Origin: Chthonomonadales bacterium | GTDB lineage: Bacteria > Armatimonadota > Chthonomonadetes > Chthonomonadales > CAJBBX01 | Direction of reading: 5' to 3' | NCBI GenBank assembly: GCA_020849275.1 | Contig: JADLGO010000013.1 | Coordinates: 1 to 64,000, forward strand | Length of the DNA stretch: 64,000 nucleotides | In this document: positions 17,189 through 25,368 of the stretch, in pieces | Layout of the letters: each line of letters begins with the position of its first letter | How positions within the stretch are numbered: the stretch's first letter is position 1 | Program-made: the position numbers and the translations under genes | Notes under the pieces: generated by a model | What the model was told of the DNA's origin: nothing | Database searches by the model: none | The model's input: only the letters and a program-made list of their open reading frames with translations

Positions 17189-17382
17189 GCCTGTGCTCCC
17201 GGGCAGCGAAAGCGGCCCGCCGCGCGTCGGCGCACCCCTGGCGCCGTCAGGTGTTGGTACGCGCCGCCCGGACCGAGCGTTCCGCCGCGTGGCGTTGCCG
17301 GCTGAGGATTCCGGGACGCGCCTTACGTATAGTGAAGGGATGGACGCGCGGAACCAACGCGCACCGTGGGGCTGTGCTCGCC

Positions 17383-17412
17383 TTGACAAAGGCCGGGACC
17401 CCTGACTATACT
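17383..17412 (+). promoter_or_regulatory. Promoter of hrcA
   Basis: TTGACA (17383-17388) and TATACT (17407-17412) are 18 bp apart, 38 nt upstream of the GTG. I see no CIRCE element (TTAGCACTC-N9-GAGTGCTAA) in this region, so autoregulation by HrcA at this promoter is not supported by sequence. Confidence 0.72.
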
Positions 17413-17450
17413 CAGACACACAGCGCTTGGCGCCAGACGGAGGAGTGGCG

Positions 17451-18476
17451 GTGACGCTCGAGCCCAGGAAGGGACGCATACTGCATGCCGTCGTGAGCGG
17501 CTACGTAGAGACGGGCGACCCGATCGGGTCGGAGTGGCTGGCTGCGCACTTCGACTTCGGGTGCCGGTCCGCGACGCTGCGCAATGAGATGGCGGAGATG
17601 TCGGAGCGCGGGTACCTGGCGCAGCCGCACCCCTCGTCGGGCAGAGTGCCTACCCATCGCGGCTATCGCTACTACGTCGACCGCCTGATGACCCCGCAGC
17701 GTGTGCGCGCGAGTGGAGGGTTGCGCGTGGATGAGCCGGCGTCAGACGTCGACGAGGTGGTGAAGCAGGCTTGCCGCCTTCTGGCGAGCATGACGCAGTA
17801 CCCGTCCGTGGCCTCGCAGCCGATGACGCAAGGCGCATCGCTGCACCGGCTCTACCTCTCGCTCGCGAGCCCGCGTCACGTTCTGGTCGTTCTGCTACTC
17901 TCCACCGGGCACGTCGAGCATCGCATCATGGACGTGCGCGAGGCGCCGGCCGAGGAGGGGCTTCAGCGCGCAGCGGCCTTTCTTAACGAGGCCGTCGGCG
18001 GGGAGGACCTCCAGACGATCGCGCGCGGGGCGCTCGGGCCGATCCCCGCTGAGCTCGGCGCCGGCCGCGCCGTCATCGCACGCGCCTACCAGTCGGTGCG
18101 TCAGGCTGCGCGGGCGCTGGCGGAGAGCCGCATCTTCCTGGAGGGCACCGGGCACATTCTCAGGCAGCGCGAGTTCCAGGACGTTCTGCGTCTGGACCAA
18201 CTCCTCTCGGTGCTGGCCGAGCAGAGCGTCTTGTTCGATGTGTTCAGTCGCGCCTTCGGCGCGGGCGACGTGCAGGTGGTGATCGGGCCGGAGAGCCGGG
18301 TGCTGGCGATGCAAGAGTGCAGCGTCGTGGCGTCGCCCTATCACATCGGTGAGGTTCCCGGGGGCTTCATCGGCGTGTTCGGCCCGACGAGGATGCATTA
18401 CGATCGCACCGTGGGAGCGGTGCGGACCATGGCCCGCCACCTCTCGGCCGTACTTACGCGCATGAGCCTGAACTAG
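17451..18476 (+). CDS. hrcA: Heat-inducible transcription repressor HrcA
   Basis: This 341-residue HrcA protein normally represses chaperone operons by binding CIRCE. An N-terminal winged helix (RKGRILHAVVSGYVETGDPIGSEWL, RSATLRNEMAEMSERGYL, PHPSSGRVPTHRGYRYYVDRLM) is followed by the GAF-like dimer domain (QVVIGPE, MQECSVVASPY, FIGVFGPTRMHYDRTVGAVR). The GTG at 17451 was chosen because GGAGGAG is 5 nt upstream; a longer TTG reading begins before that site. It is followed by grpE after 143 nt, a common pairing, but dnaK and dnaJ are not in the window. Confidence 0.95.
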   Translation: MTLEPRKGRILHAVVSGYVETGDPIGSEWLAAHFDFGCRSATLRNEMAEMSERGYLAQPHPSSGRVPTHRGYRYYVDRLMTPQRVRASGGLRVDEPASDVDEVVKQACRLLASMTQYPSVASQPMTQGASLHRLYLSLASPRHVLVVLLLSTGHVEHRIMDVREAPAEEGLQRAAAFLNEAVGGEDLQTIARGALGPIPAELGAGRAVIARAYQSVRQAARALAESRIFLEGTGHILRQREFQDVLRLDQLLSVLAEQSVLFDVFSRAFGAGDVQVVIGPESRVLAMQECSVVASPYHIGEVPGGFIGVFGPTRMHYDRTVGAVRTMARHLSAVLTRMSLN

Positions 18477-18619
18477 AAGCGATGGTCGGGTGCTCGGGTC
18501 GCCGGGTTGCCGGCGGCCGGATGGCGCGCGCGGCGCACGGGCCGCGGCGGGCGCTCCGGTCGTTCGGGCGCAGCGGGCCGGGCACCCGCTCGGTTTGGTA
18601 GGAAGGAGATCGCAGCGAG

Positions 18620-19243
18620 ATGGCACGCAAGTCGCACGGCAACGAGCCAACCGACGATCCGACCCAGCGCGCGGAGGCCGGAGCCTCCGACTGGGGGAGC
18701 GCGCCGGAGCTGGAGTTGACGCCTCCCGACGGCGACGACGGCGTCGCTCCGGCCAGCGAGGCGCCCGGCGGCGCCGAGGTCAAGGAGCTCCGGGCGCGCG
18801 TCGCCGAGCTCGAGCAGCAGGTGGAGCAGGAGCGCGACCGGGCCCTCCGAACGCAGGCCGACTTCCAGAACTTCCGGCGTCGCATCGACGAACAGAGGGC
18901 GGAGCAGGCGCGGTTCGCCACCCGCGAACTGCTCCTCGGGCTGCTGCCGATCATCGACAACTTCGAGCGCGCGTTGGCCGCCTCGGAACGTACCAGCAAC
19001 TACGAGGCGCTCGTGGGCGGGGTCTCGCTCACCCTGCGTCAGCTTCACGATTTCTTGAGCAGGAATGGCGTGGCGCCCATCGAGGCGATGGGCGAGGAGT
19101 TCGACCCGAACCTGCACGAAGCCGTGATGCGCGTCGATGACTCCGATCATCCCGAGAACAGCGTGGTGGAGGAGCTTCGGCGGGGCTATACGATGCATGA
19201 TCGCGTGCTGCGTCCCTCCATGGTTAAGGTAGCGCGAGGTTGA
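18620..19243 (+). CDS. grpE: Nucleotide exchange factor GrpE
   Basis: This 207-residue co-chaperone releases ADP from DnaK. It begins with an acidic, disordered segment (about 1-50), then a long coiled coil (VKELRARVAELEQQVEQERD), the RTQADFQNFRRRIDEQR motif, and the C-terminal beta domain ending GYTMHDRVLRPSMVKVA, the usual GrpE signature. GGAAGGAG lies upstream of the ATG. Its stop overlaps the TTG of glmM (TTGA), so glmM translation is likely coupled to it. Confidence 0.96.
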   Translation: MARKSHGNEPTDDPTQRAEAGASDWGSAPELELTPPDGDDGVAPASEAPGGAEVKELRARVAELEQQVEQERDRALRTQADFQNFRRRIDEQRAEQARFATRELLLGLLPIIDNFERALAASERTSNYEALVGGVSLTLRQLHDFLSRNGVAPIEAMGEEFDPNLHEAVMRVDDSDHPENSVVEELRRGYTMHDRVLRPSMVKVARG

Positions 19244-20595
19244 GGCTGGCGGAGCCTCGTTTCGGCACGGACGGCGTGCGCGGGGTCGCCAACGAGGAGT
19301 TGAGCGCCGACCTGGCGCTGCGGCTGGGCGTCGCTGCGGCGCACGTGCTGGGCCGGCGCGAGCCGGACCGGCGAGTGGTGGTGGGGCGCGACACGCGCCT
19401 CTCGGGCGACATGCTGGAGGCCGCGCTGACGGCGGGGCTCACGTCCATGGGCTGGGAGGCGCTGCGCGTCGGCGTGGTGCCCACGCCGGGAGTGTCGCGC
19501 ATCGCCGTGAGCGCCGGAGCCGCCGCCGGGATCGTGATCTCGGCCAGCCACAACCCGTTCGCCGACAACGGCATCAAGTTCTTCGGCGCCGACGGCCACA
19601 AGCTATCCAACGCCGTCGAGGGCGAGATCGAGGAGGCGATGGGGGCCTGGGAGACGCTACCGCGGTCCCGGCCAGGCAGCATCGGCCGCTCGCGCGACGA
19701 GCATCGCCTGGTACATGACTACCTTCGGCAGGTGCGGGGTACGGCGCCGGCACGCCTGGAGGGCCTGAAGCTCGTGCTGGACTGCGCGAACGGGGCGACG
19801 CACGCCCTCGCCCCCGCGCTCTTCGCCGAGCTCGGCGCCGGGGTAACCGCCATCCACGCCGAGCCTGATGGGGTCAACATCAACGAGGGCTGCGGCTCGA
19901 CGTGCCCGGCAGACCTCTGCGCGCGGGTGCGCGAGGACGGCGCGGACGCCGGATTGGCGTTCGACGGCGACGGCGATCGCGTGATGCTCTGCGACGCGCG
20001 CGGCGAGGTGGTGGACGGCGACCGCATGATGGCCATCTGCGCGCTGGCCATGCAACGGCGCGGGGAGCTTCCGGCCGACGTTGTGGTGGCCACCATCATG
20101 AGCAACGCGGGGCTGGATGTGGCGCTCGAACGGCACGGCATCCGCCTGGAGCGCACGGATGTGGGCGACCGCTACGTGGCCGAGGCCATGGAGCGACTCG
20201 GCGCGGCCATCGGCGGCGAGCAGTCCGGCCATCTTCTGCTGCCCCGGCTCACTCCCACGGGCGACGGCATGGTGACGGCCCTTCAGGTGCTCGGGGAGAT
20301 GAGGCGCGCCGGCAAGCCGCTCGCCGACCTGGCCGCCGTCGTGGAGCCCTGCCCGCAGGTGTTGCGCAACGTGCGCGTGCGCGATCGCGGCGGCTGGGAG
20401 CGCGTTCCGGCCATCCGGGAGGCCGTGCGGCGCGCGCGCTCGCGCCTCGGCCGGCCTGAGTGGCTGTCGGTGCGGACGTCCGGCACCGAGCCGCTGGTTC
20501 GCGTGATGGCGCAGGACCCGGATGCCGGGCGGGTCGCCGAGGTCGTGGACGGCCTCTGTGCGCTGATCCATCAGCACTGCGGCGCCTCCGCGTAG
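19240..20595 (+). CDS. glmM: Phosphoglucosamine mutase
   Basis: This 451-residue alpha-D-phosphohexomutase converts glucosamine-6-phosphate to glucosamine-1-phosphate for peptidoglycan and LPS precursors. It has RFGTDGVRG at the start, the phosphoserine loop ISASHNPFADNG with Ser103 as the phosphorylated residue (Ser102 in E. coli), the metal-binding DGDGDR loop, GGEQSGH, and the phosphate-binding RTSGTEPLVRVM. The TTG start overlaps the grpE stop by 4 nt; no other start fits as well. Coupling a cell-wall sugar enzyme to grpE is less usual than coupling to dnaK. Confidence 0.93.
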   Translation: MRLAEPRFGTDGVRGVANEELSADLALRLGVAAAHVLGRREPDRRVVVGRDTRLSGDMLEAALTAGLTSMGWEALRVGVVPTPGVSRIAVSAGAAAGIVISASHNPFADNGIKFFGADGHKLSNAVEGEIEEAMGAWETLPRSRPGSIGRSRDEHRLVHDYLRQVRGTAPARLEGLKLVLDCANGATHALAPALFAELGAGVTAIHAEPDGVNINEGCGSTCPADLCARVREDGADAGLAFDGDGDRVMLCDARGEVVDGDRMMAICALAMQRRGELPADVVVATIMSNAGLDVALERHGIRLERTDVGDRYVAEAMERLGAAIGGEQSGHLLLPRLTPTGDGMVTALQVLGEMRRAGKPLADLAAVVEPCPQVLRNVRVRDRGGWERVPAIREAVRRARSRLGRPEWLSVRTSGTEPLVRVMAQDPDAGRVAEVVDGLCALIHQHCGASA

Positions 20596-20779
20596 ACCGG
20601 CCGCGCCTCCGCGCGCTGTTCTCCTCGTGCGCCGGCCCCCTGCTCCGATCGGAACGTCTCTGGGCGCAGCCCGTGACGCAAGGCGGAACTCGCACGGTGG
20701 CGTCGGCAGTACTCAGTCACACGCATCGACGGTCCGGTGGACGCGCCGAGGACGGTACGCGCCGTAGGGGGTGACCGGC

Positions 20780-21244
20780 ATGACGAACAACGGATGGACC
20801 TCGAAGGACAGGGCCAGCGTGGACTGGGCCCTGCTGCTCGCGCGGCTGGTCCTGGGCGTCATCTTCGTGGCGCACGGATCGCAGAAGGTCTTCGGCGCGT
20901 TCGGAGGTTCCGGGCTCAGCGGCATAGTGGGCATGGTCGGGCCGATCGGCTACCTGGTCGCGATCGCCGAGTTCCTGGGCGGGCTGGGGCTGCTGGCGGG
21001 CTTGCTGCCGCGCTTATCGGCCGCCGCGCTCATCGTCGACATGATCGGCGCGATCGCGCTGGTGCACGGTCGCAACGGCTTCTTCCTGGGGGCCAGGCCG
21101 GGTTTCGAGTACAACCTGGCGCTGATCGGGCTGCTGGGCACGGTCCTCATCGCCGGCCCCGGTCGGTTCTCCGTCGCGCACGTGGCAGCCCTGCCTCGGC
21201 GGCGACCGGCCGCCGTGCCCGGGAGCGGGAACCCCGGGACATAG
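20780..21244 (+). CDS. DoxX-family membrane protein
   Basis: This 154-residue integral membrane protein has four predicted helices. ALLLARLVLGVIFVAHGSQKVFG is the classic DoxX first helix and loop, followed by GPIGYLVAIAEFLGGLGLLAGLL, AALIVDMIGAIALVHG and LALIGLLGTVLIAGPG. DoxX proteins are linked to quinone-related redox or thiol stress; the substrate is not predictable here. ATG at 20780 was preferred over GTG at 20771 because GGGGGTG lies about 7 nt upstream. The gene follows glmM after a 184-nt gap in which I see no gene. Confidence 0.85.
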   Translation: MTNNGWTSKDRASVDWALLLARLVLGVIFVAHGSQKVFGAFGGSGLSGIVGMVGPIGYLVAIAEFLGGLGLLAGLLPRLSAAALIVDMIGAIALVHGRNGFFLGARPGFEYNLALIGLLGTVLIAGPGRFSVAHVAALPRRRPAAVPGSGNPGT

Positions 21245-21288
21245 GCGCCCCGGGGACGGCTCGCGCGCGGCCGCCCCGCGGCGCGCGT

Positions 21289-22503
21289 TCACTTCGCCAG
21301 GTAGAGGAGCATGCCCTGGCCGGCCGCGAGCCAGTTGTTCTCGCCGGCCCACGGCCTTTCTCCGCCCGTGTAGGCGTTCACCTGCATCACGGCGCCAGGC
21401 TCCTTGAACCGCACCGAGAAGGCCGTTGACCGGTGCAGGTCCTTGTTCACGATGATGATGTACGGCCGGTTCGCCGGCCCCTCGAACTCCCCGACGAGCA
21501 GATCGCCCCCCTCGATCTCGGCGACGAGCTTGCTGGTGGCGATGCCGGCGCACCCCTCGGGCACGTTCGGGTGGTGGAAGACCCCCACGCTCTTGAGCTG
21601 CAGGTAGGTCGGCGCGAGCCTGTGGATCTGAAGGTTCACCCGGCGCAGCATCTCCCAGGTCGGGCTCTTGCTGCCAAACTGGTCGATCGGCGCGAGCCGG
21701 TAATTGCCGGAGTCGGGGGCGAGGTAGGTGAAGTAGCTGATGCCACGGGCACCGTAGGCCAGGGTCGTGTAGAGTTGGAAGCGCAGGCCGGCCTCGGTGG
21801 GCTCCGCGTAATGAAAGTGTGCGTTGGAGAGCACGATGTTCCAGAACGGGATCCCGTGCCGCAGCGCGGCCGCACGCGTCGCCTCCAGGTTCTGGAAGTA
21901 CCCCGCCCGCAGCGACCCGTCGTCCATCAGCGCGTAGTGGTCGTAGCTCAAGAAGCGCGGGTGCACTGCCTCCACGAATCGCTCCAGGTACGCGTCGTAG
22001 TCGGGCGCGCCCAGTTGCGCGGGCGAGGCGTAGTTCGGGAACAGGTTGATGTAGGCCAGTGCGCCCGGCGCGATGCGGGCGTAGGCGTCGGCCCATCGGC
22101 CCAGGCCAGGGAACGCGCCCGCGCCGGGCTCGTCGCGCAGGTAGTATCCAAACACCGCCTCGTGCTTGCCGACCCGGTCCACGAGCGCGCGCACCCGCTT
22201 GTCGATCTCCGCCTGCTCGAGGCCGGCCTCGGCGTCACCCACGTGCGTGGACGCTTCCGAGACGATGCCCTTGAGGCCGGCATCGCGCACCAGGTCCAGG
22301 CTCTCCGGCGCCACGAAGCCGGCCAGGTTGAAGCCGCAGGCGCGGATCTCGGCGAGCGTCGCGGCATCGCCGGGCGTCCATCCCCACGGCAGGATGGCGA
22401 AATCCTCGGGTCTCACCCTCGCGTCCTTTCCAGCGGGCTGCGCGCCGGCAGCCGCGCAGCACAGCGCCAGCATCGCCGCGATCGCGACCAGGCAACCGCG
22501 CAT
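21289..22503 (-). CDS. Secreted TIM-barrel glycoside-hydrolase-like protein
   Basis: This 404-residue protein has a signal peptide (residues 1-21). The body reads like a (beta/alpha)8 barrel: LPWGWTPGD with IRACGFNLAGFV, then YYLRDEPGAG, a strand ALAYINLFPNYAS, FLSYDHYALMDDGS, IPFWNIVLSNAHFHY and YGARGISYFTYLAPD. DEP (about residues 121-123) and later acidic residues could be catalytic, as in GH5/GH42-like barrels. A beta domain at the end (VNKDLHRSTAFSVRF) is common in such enzymes. The family number and substrate are unknown. ATG at 22503 has a strong GGGAGGGAAGAG site. It is divergent from the papain-like gene at 22735 across 231 nt where I see no gene. Confidence 0.7.
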   Translation of the reverse strand: MRGCLVAIAAMLALCCAAAGAQPAGKDARVRPEDFAILPWGWTPGDAATLAEIRACGFNLAGFVAPESLDLVRDAGLKGIVSEASTHVGDAEAGLEQAEIDKRVRALVDRVGKHEAVFGYYLRDEPGAGAFPGLGRWADAYARIAPGALAYINLFPNYASPAQLGAPDYDAYLERFVEAVHPRFLSYDHYALMDDGSLRAGYFQNLEATRAAALRHGIPFWNIVLSNAHFHYAEPTEAGLRFQLYTTLAYGARGISYFTYLAPDSGNYRLAPIDQFGSKSPTWEMLRRVNLQIHRLAPTYLQLKSVGVFHHPNVPEGCAGIATSKLVAEIEGGDLLVGEFEGPANRPYIIIVNKDLHRSTAFSVRFKEPGAVMQVNAYTGGERPWAGENNWLAAGQGMLLYLAK

Positions 22504-22734
22504 CTCTTCCCTCCCCGGAGGTTGTTCGGGTCTGCCGGCCGTCCGGGCAGGACGGGTCCCAGCGTCTCCGCGCCTTCCTTCGTCTCGTGCCGAGCGCTCT
22601 CCTGCGCGGCATTCGCGCCGCGCAGGGGTCGCCGAAAGCAGGACAGCGCGGGTTCGGACGCGCATACACAGCTGAGCGGACCAGGCCGCTCGGGCTCGGG
22701 CGGGCAGCGCAACGGCGCGGCCGGGGAGGAGAGC

Positions 22735-23451
22735 ATGGCGCACGGGGAGATCGGCGCGGGGGCGGCGGCCGGAGAGGCCGACCTGCGCCCGCGGTTTGCC
22801 CGCTGGGGGCTCAACCCGAAGCGGCAGGGAACGCGTCCGACGTGCTCGGTGTTCGTAGCGACGGCGGCCCTCGAGTACGCGATGACCGAGAGGCGTGGCA
22901 GGCCCGTCCGGCTGAGCGAGGAGTTCCTGAACTGGGCCGCCAACCGGGCGGCGGGCGAGGACCTGGACGGGGCGTTCTTCCACGACCTGTGGTCCGGGTA
23001 CCGGCTCCACGGCATCTGCCGCGAGGCGCACATGCCCTACGCGGGGGCCTTCGACGCGGGGGCACGTCCATCGCCCACGGCCATGCGCAGCGCGGCGCGC
23101 AACCGAGCCGCTGGCCTGGAGTTGCGCTGGGTGAAGGCATGGGACGTGACGACGGGGCTGACGATCGGGCAGATGGACGGCATCCGCGCCGCTCTGCGTG
23201 GCGGCGCGCCGGTGTGGGCGGGGCTCCGCTGGCCCAAGCAACCCGAATGGCGCGATGGGGCCCTGCAGCCATGCGGGCCCGACGCCGTGTACGACGGGCA
23301 CAGCGTCCTGCTCGTGGGCTTTCGCGACGACGTCGGCTGGCCCGGCGGTGGCGTGTTCCGCTTCCACAACTCGGCGGGTCCAAGCCCCGAGGGCCTGCTG
23401 CCCTACGCGTTCGCACGGGAGTACACCAACGACGCCGCCTGGATCGGCTGA
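22735..23451 (+). CDS. Papain-like (C1 family) cysteine peptidase
   Basis: This 238-residue protein carries a papain-type catalytic set in order: Gln31 (oxyanion), Cys37 in TCSVFVATAALEY, His189 in DGHSVLLVGF and Asn212 in FRFHNSAGP. A signal peptide and propeptide are both absent. The first 30 residues are polar, and RFARWGLNPKRQG leads directly into the catalytic Gln. Lack of a leader implies a cytosolic or unusually exported enzyme, or a binding role. GGGGAGGAG is just before the ATG. The stop is 2 nt from the convergent signalling gene, so their 3' ends must share transcription stops. Confidence 0.82.
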   Translation: MAHGEIGAGAAAGEADLRPRFARWGLNPKRQGTRPTCSVFVATAALEYAMTERRGRPVRLSEEFLNWAANRAAGEDLDGAFFHDLWSGYRLHGICREAHMPYAGAFDAGARPSPTAMRSAARNRAAGLELRWVKAWDVTTGLTIGQMDGIRAALRGGAPVWAGLRWPKQPEWRDGALQPCGPDAVYDGHSVLLVGFRDDVGWPGGGVFRFHNSAGPSPEGLLPYAFAREYTNDAAWIG

Positions 23452-23453
23452 TC

Positions 23454-25286
23454 TCAGGCGGCGCGGCGGGCTCGCTTATCGGCGTACATGGCCCGGTCCG
23501 CGCGCGCAAGCAGAGCGTCGGGCTCCGACCCATCCTCCGGGAGGACGGCAACCCCGATCGAGACCCCGATGGGCGGCAAGCCGGTCATCTCCTCGGCCTT
23601 GCGGCGGCCGTAGCGCTCTACCACGGCGCGCAGCTTGCCGCCGATGGCGAGCGCCTGCTCGCGGTCGCAGGCCGGGAGCACCACCACGAACTCGTCCCCG
23701 GACGGCCGCGCCACCACGTCGCCGGCGCGCACGCGCGCGAGCAGGAGCCGCCCGATGTCGGCCAGGAGGCGATCGCCCGCGGCGTGGCCGCACGTGTCGT
23801 TGACGACCTTGAAGGCGTCCAGGTCGAGCCCGAGCACGGCGAGCGGCCGGCCGACCTGGCGCGCGTAGTCGGTCTCCTTTCGCAGGTAGTCATGCAGGTA
23901 GCGCGCGTTGCGCAGGCCCGTGAGCGCGTCCGTACAGGCGGAAAGCTGCGTGTCGGTGTAGAGGCGGGCGTTGCGGATGGCGCGGCCCGCCACGCTGCCA
24001 ACGAGGGCCATCAGGCGCTCGTGCGCGGGGGTGAAGGCGTCCGGTTCGGTGTGGTACAGGTTGAGGGTACCCACCACCTGGCCGTCGGCTCGCAGCGGGG
24101 CGATCAGGGTCGAGCGCAGCGGCGTCCACGGCTCGGCGGACTGCGTGAGGAGGAGGTCGTCCATCATGAACGAGGCGCGCACGGGCTCGTCGCGCGCGGC
24201 CGCCCGGCCCGTCAGGTAGGCGCCCAGGGGCGCGGCGGCGCCCTCGAAGTGCGCGGCGTCGGCCCCGAGCGCGGCGATCGCGCGCAGGTGCTCGCGCTCC
24301 GACTCCAGCAGAAAGACGACGCACGCGGCGCTGGGCACCAGGGCATGCGCGTGGTGCGCGAGGGACAGCGCTGCGCCCGAGAGCTGGAGCGTGGCGGAGA
24401 CGCTCCGCAGCATCTCCGCCACGGCGATCACCTCTCCCTGCGCTTGCGCGATCTCGGCGGCCGCCGTCTCGCGCTCGTCCTGCGGCCAGGCCCCGGCCAA
24501 CCGGGCCGCGACGGCGTTGGCGACTCGCCGGAGCGCCTCAACGACGGCCGGGTCGAACGCCTTGCCCGCCCCGGCCTCGACGGCCTCAAGGGCCCTCGCG
24601 CGGCTGCGTGCTCCGCGCGCCGGCGTCGCGGTGAGGTGTGCGTCGTAGGCGTCGGCGACGGCCACGATGCGGGCCGCCAGAGGGATGCCGGCTCCCGCCA
24701 GTCCGTCGGGGCGGCCCGTGCCGTCAAACCGCTCGCACTGGTGCCGCACGGCCGGCGCGACGGGCCAGGGGAGCGAGAGCGCCGAAACGAGGCGCGCGCC
24801 GAGAGCCGGCGCTGCCCGCTCGCGCTCCATCGCGGAGGGAGCGGCCTCCGGGCCCAGCAGCGTCTGGACCTCGCCGAGGCGCCCGATGTCGTGCAGGAGG
24901 GCGGCCACGCCGACGCTCTCTGCCTGCTCGGAGTCCAGGCCCATCTCGGCGGCGGTGGCGGCGGCATACTCGGCGACCCGGGCGGCGTGGCCCAGATTAC
25001 GCGTGGTGCCGGCCTCGACCGCGCACGCGAGGGTTCGCACGGCCGAGCGACAGCGCTCGCGGCTGCGGAGCCTCGAGCGCACTAGGTGCGCGCGGCAGCG
25101 TCGGAGAGCCGCTCGGCGCGCGGAGCGCCGCCAGAACCAGGCGGCTGCCGCGCCCGACATCCCGATCGCCGCGAGCAGGCCGGTGGAGAGAGGCGGCGGC
25201 AGCAGCAGCGGCGCGAGAAGGAGCAGGATGGCGGCAAGGACCGCCGCGGCGGCGGCTATGGGCGATCGCGGGGCGCGGGCTGCCAT
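23454..25286 (-). CDS. HD-GYP-like / GAF / GGDEF membrane signalling protein
   Basis: This 610-residue protein has two N-terminal membrane helices (about 9-29 and 34-52). Next comes an HD domain (LLHDIGRLGE, His132-Asp133) with a modified HD-GYP region: HQCERFDGTGRPDGL replaces the usual HHE..DG.GYP. A GAF domain follows (about 300-445), then a C-terminal GGDEF domain with PSGDEF at 529-533. The Ser in place of the first Gly is tolerated in many active diguanylate cyclases. It probably makes c-di-GMP and may have a weak or regulatory HD part. The start at 25286 has only a weak ribosome-binding site. A PilZ effector-type protein lies at 56.1 kb. Confidence 0.86.
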   Translation of the reverse strand: MAARAPRSPIAAAAAVLAAILLLLAPLLLPPPLSTGLLAAIGMSGAAAAWFWRRSARRAALRRCRAHLVRSRLRSRERCRSAVRTLACAVEAGTTRNLGHAARVAEYAAATAAEMGLDSEQAESVGVAALLHDIGRLGEVQTLLGPEAAPSAMERERAAPALGARLVSALSLPWPVAPAVRHQCERFDGTGRPDGLAGAGIPLAARIVAVADAYDAHLTATPARGARSRARALEAVEAGAGKAFDPAVVEALRRVANAVAARLAGAWPQDERETAAAEIAQAQGEVIAVAEMLRSVSATLQLSGAALSLAHHAHALVPSAACVVFLLESEREHLRAIAALGADAAHFEGAAAPLGAYLTGRAAARDEPVRASFMMDDLLLTQSAEPWTPLRSTLIAPLRADGQVVGTLNLYHTEPDAFTPAHERLMALVGSVAGRAIRNARLYTDTQLSACTDALTGLRNARYLHDYLRKETDYARQVGRPLAVLGLDLDAFKVVNDTCGHAAGDRLLADIGRLLLARVRAGDVVARPSGDEFVVVLPACDREQALAIGGKLRAVVERYGRRKAEEMTGLPPIGVSIGVAVLPEDGSEPDALLARADRAMYADKRARRAA

Positions 25287-25368
25287 GGGCGTATCCGGTC
25301 GCGGAAGTCGTACTGCCCAACACCAGCCCGGATTCTGCCGGTTGGCGCGCCCGACCGCACGGTGACCT

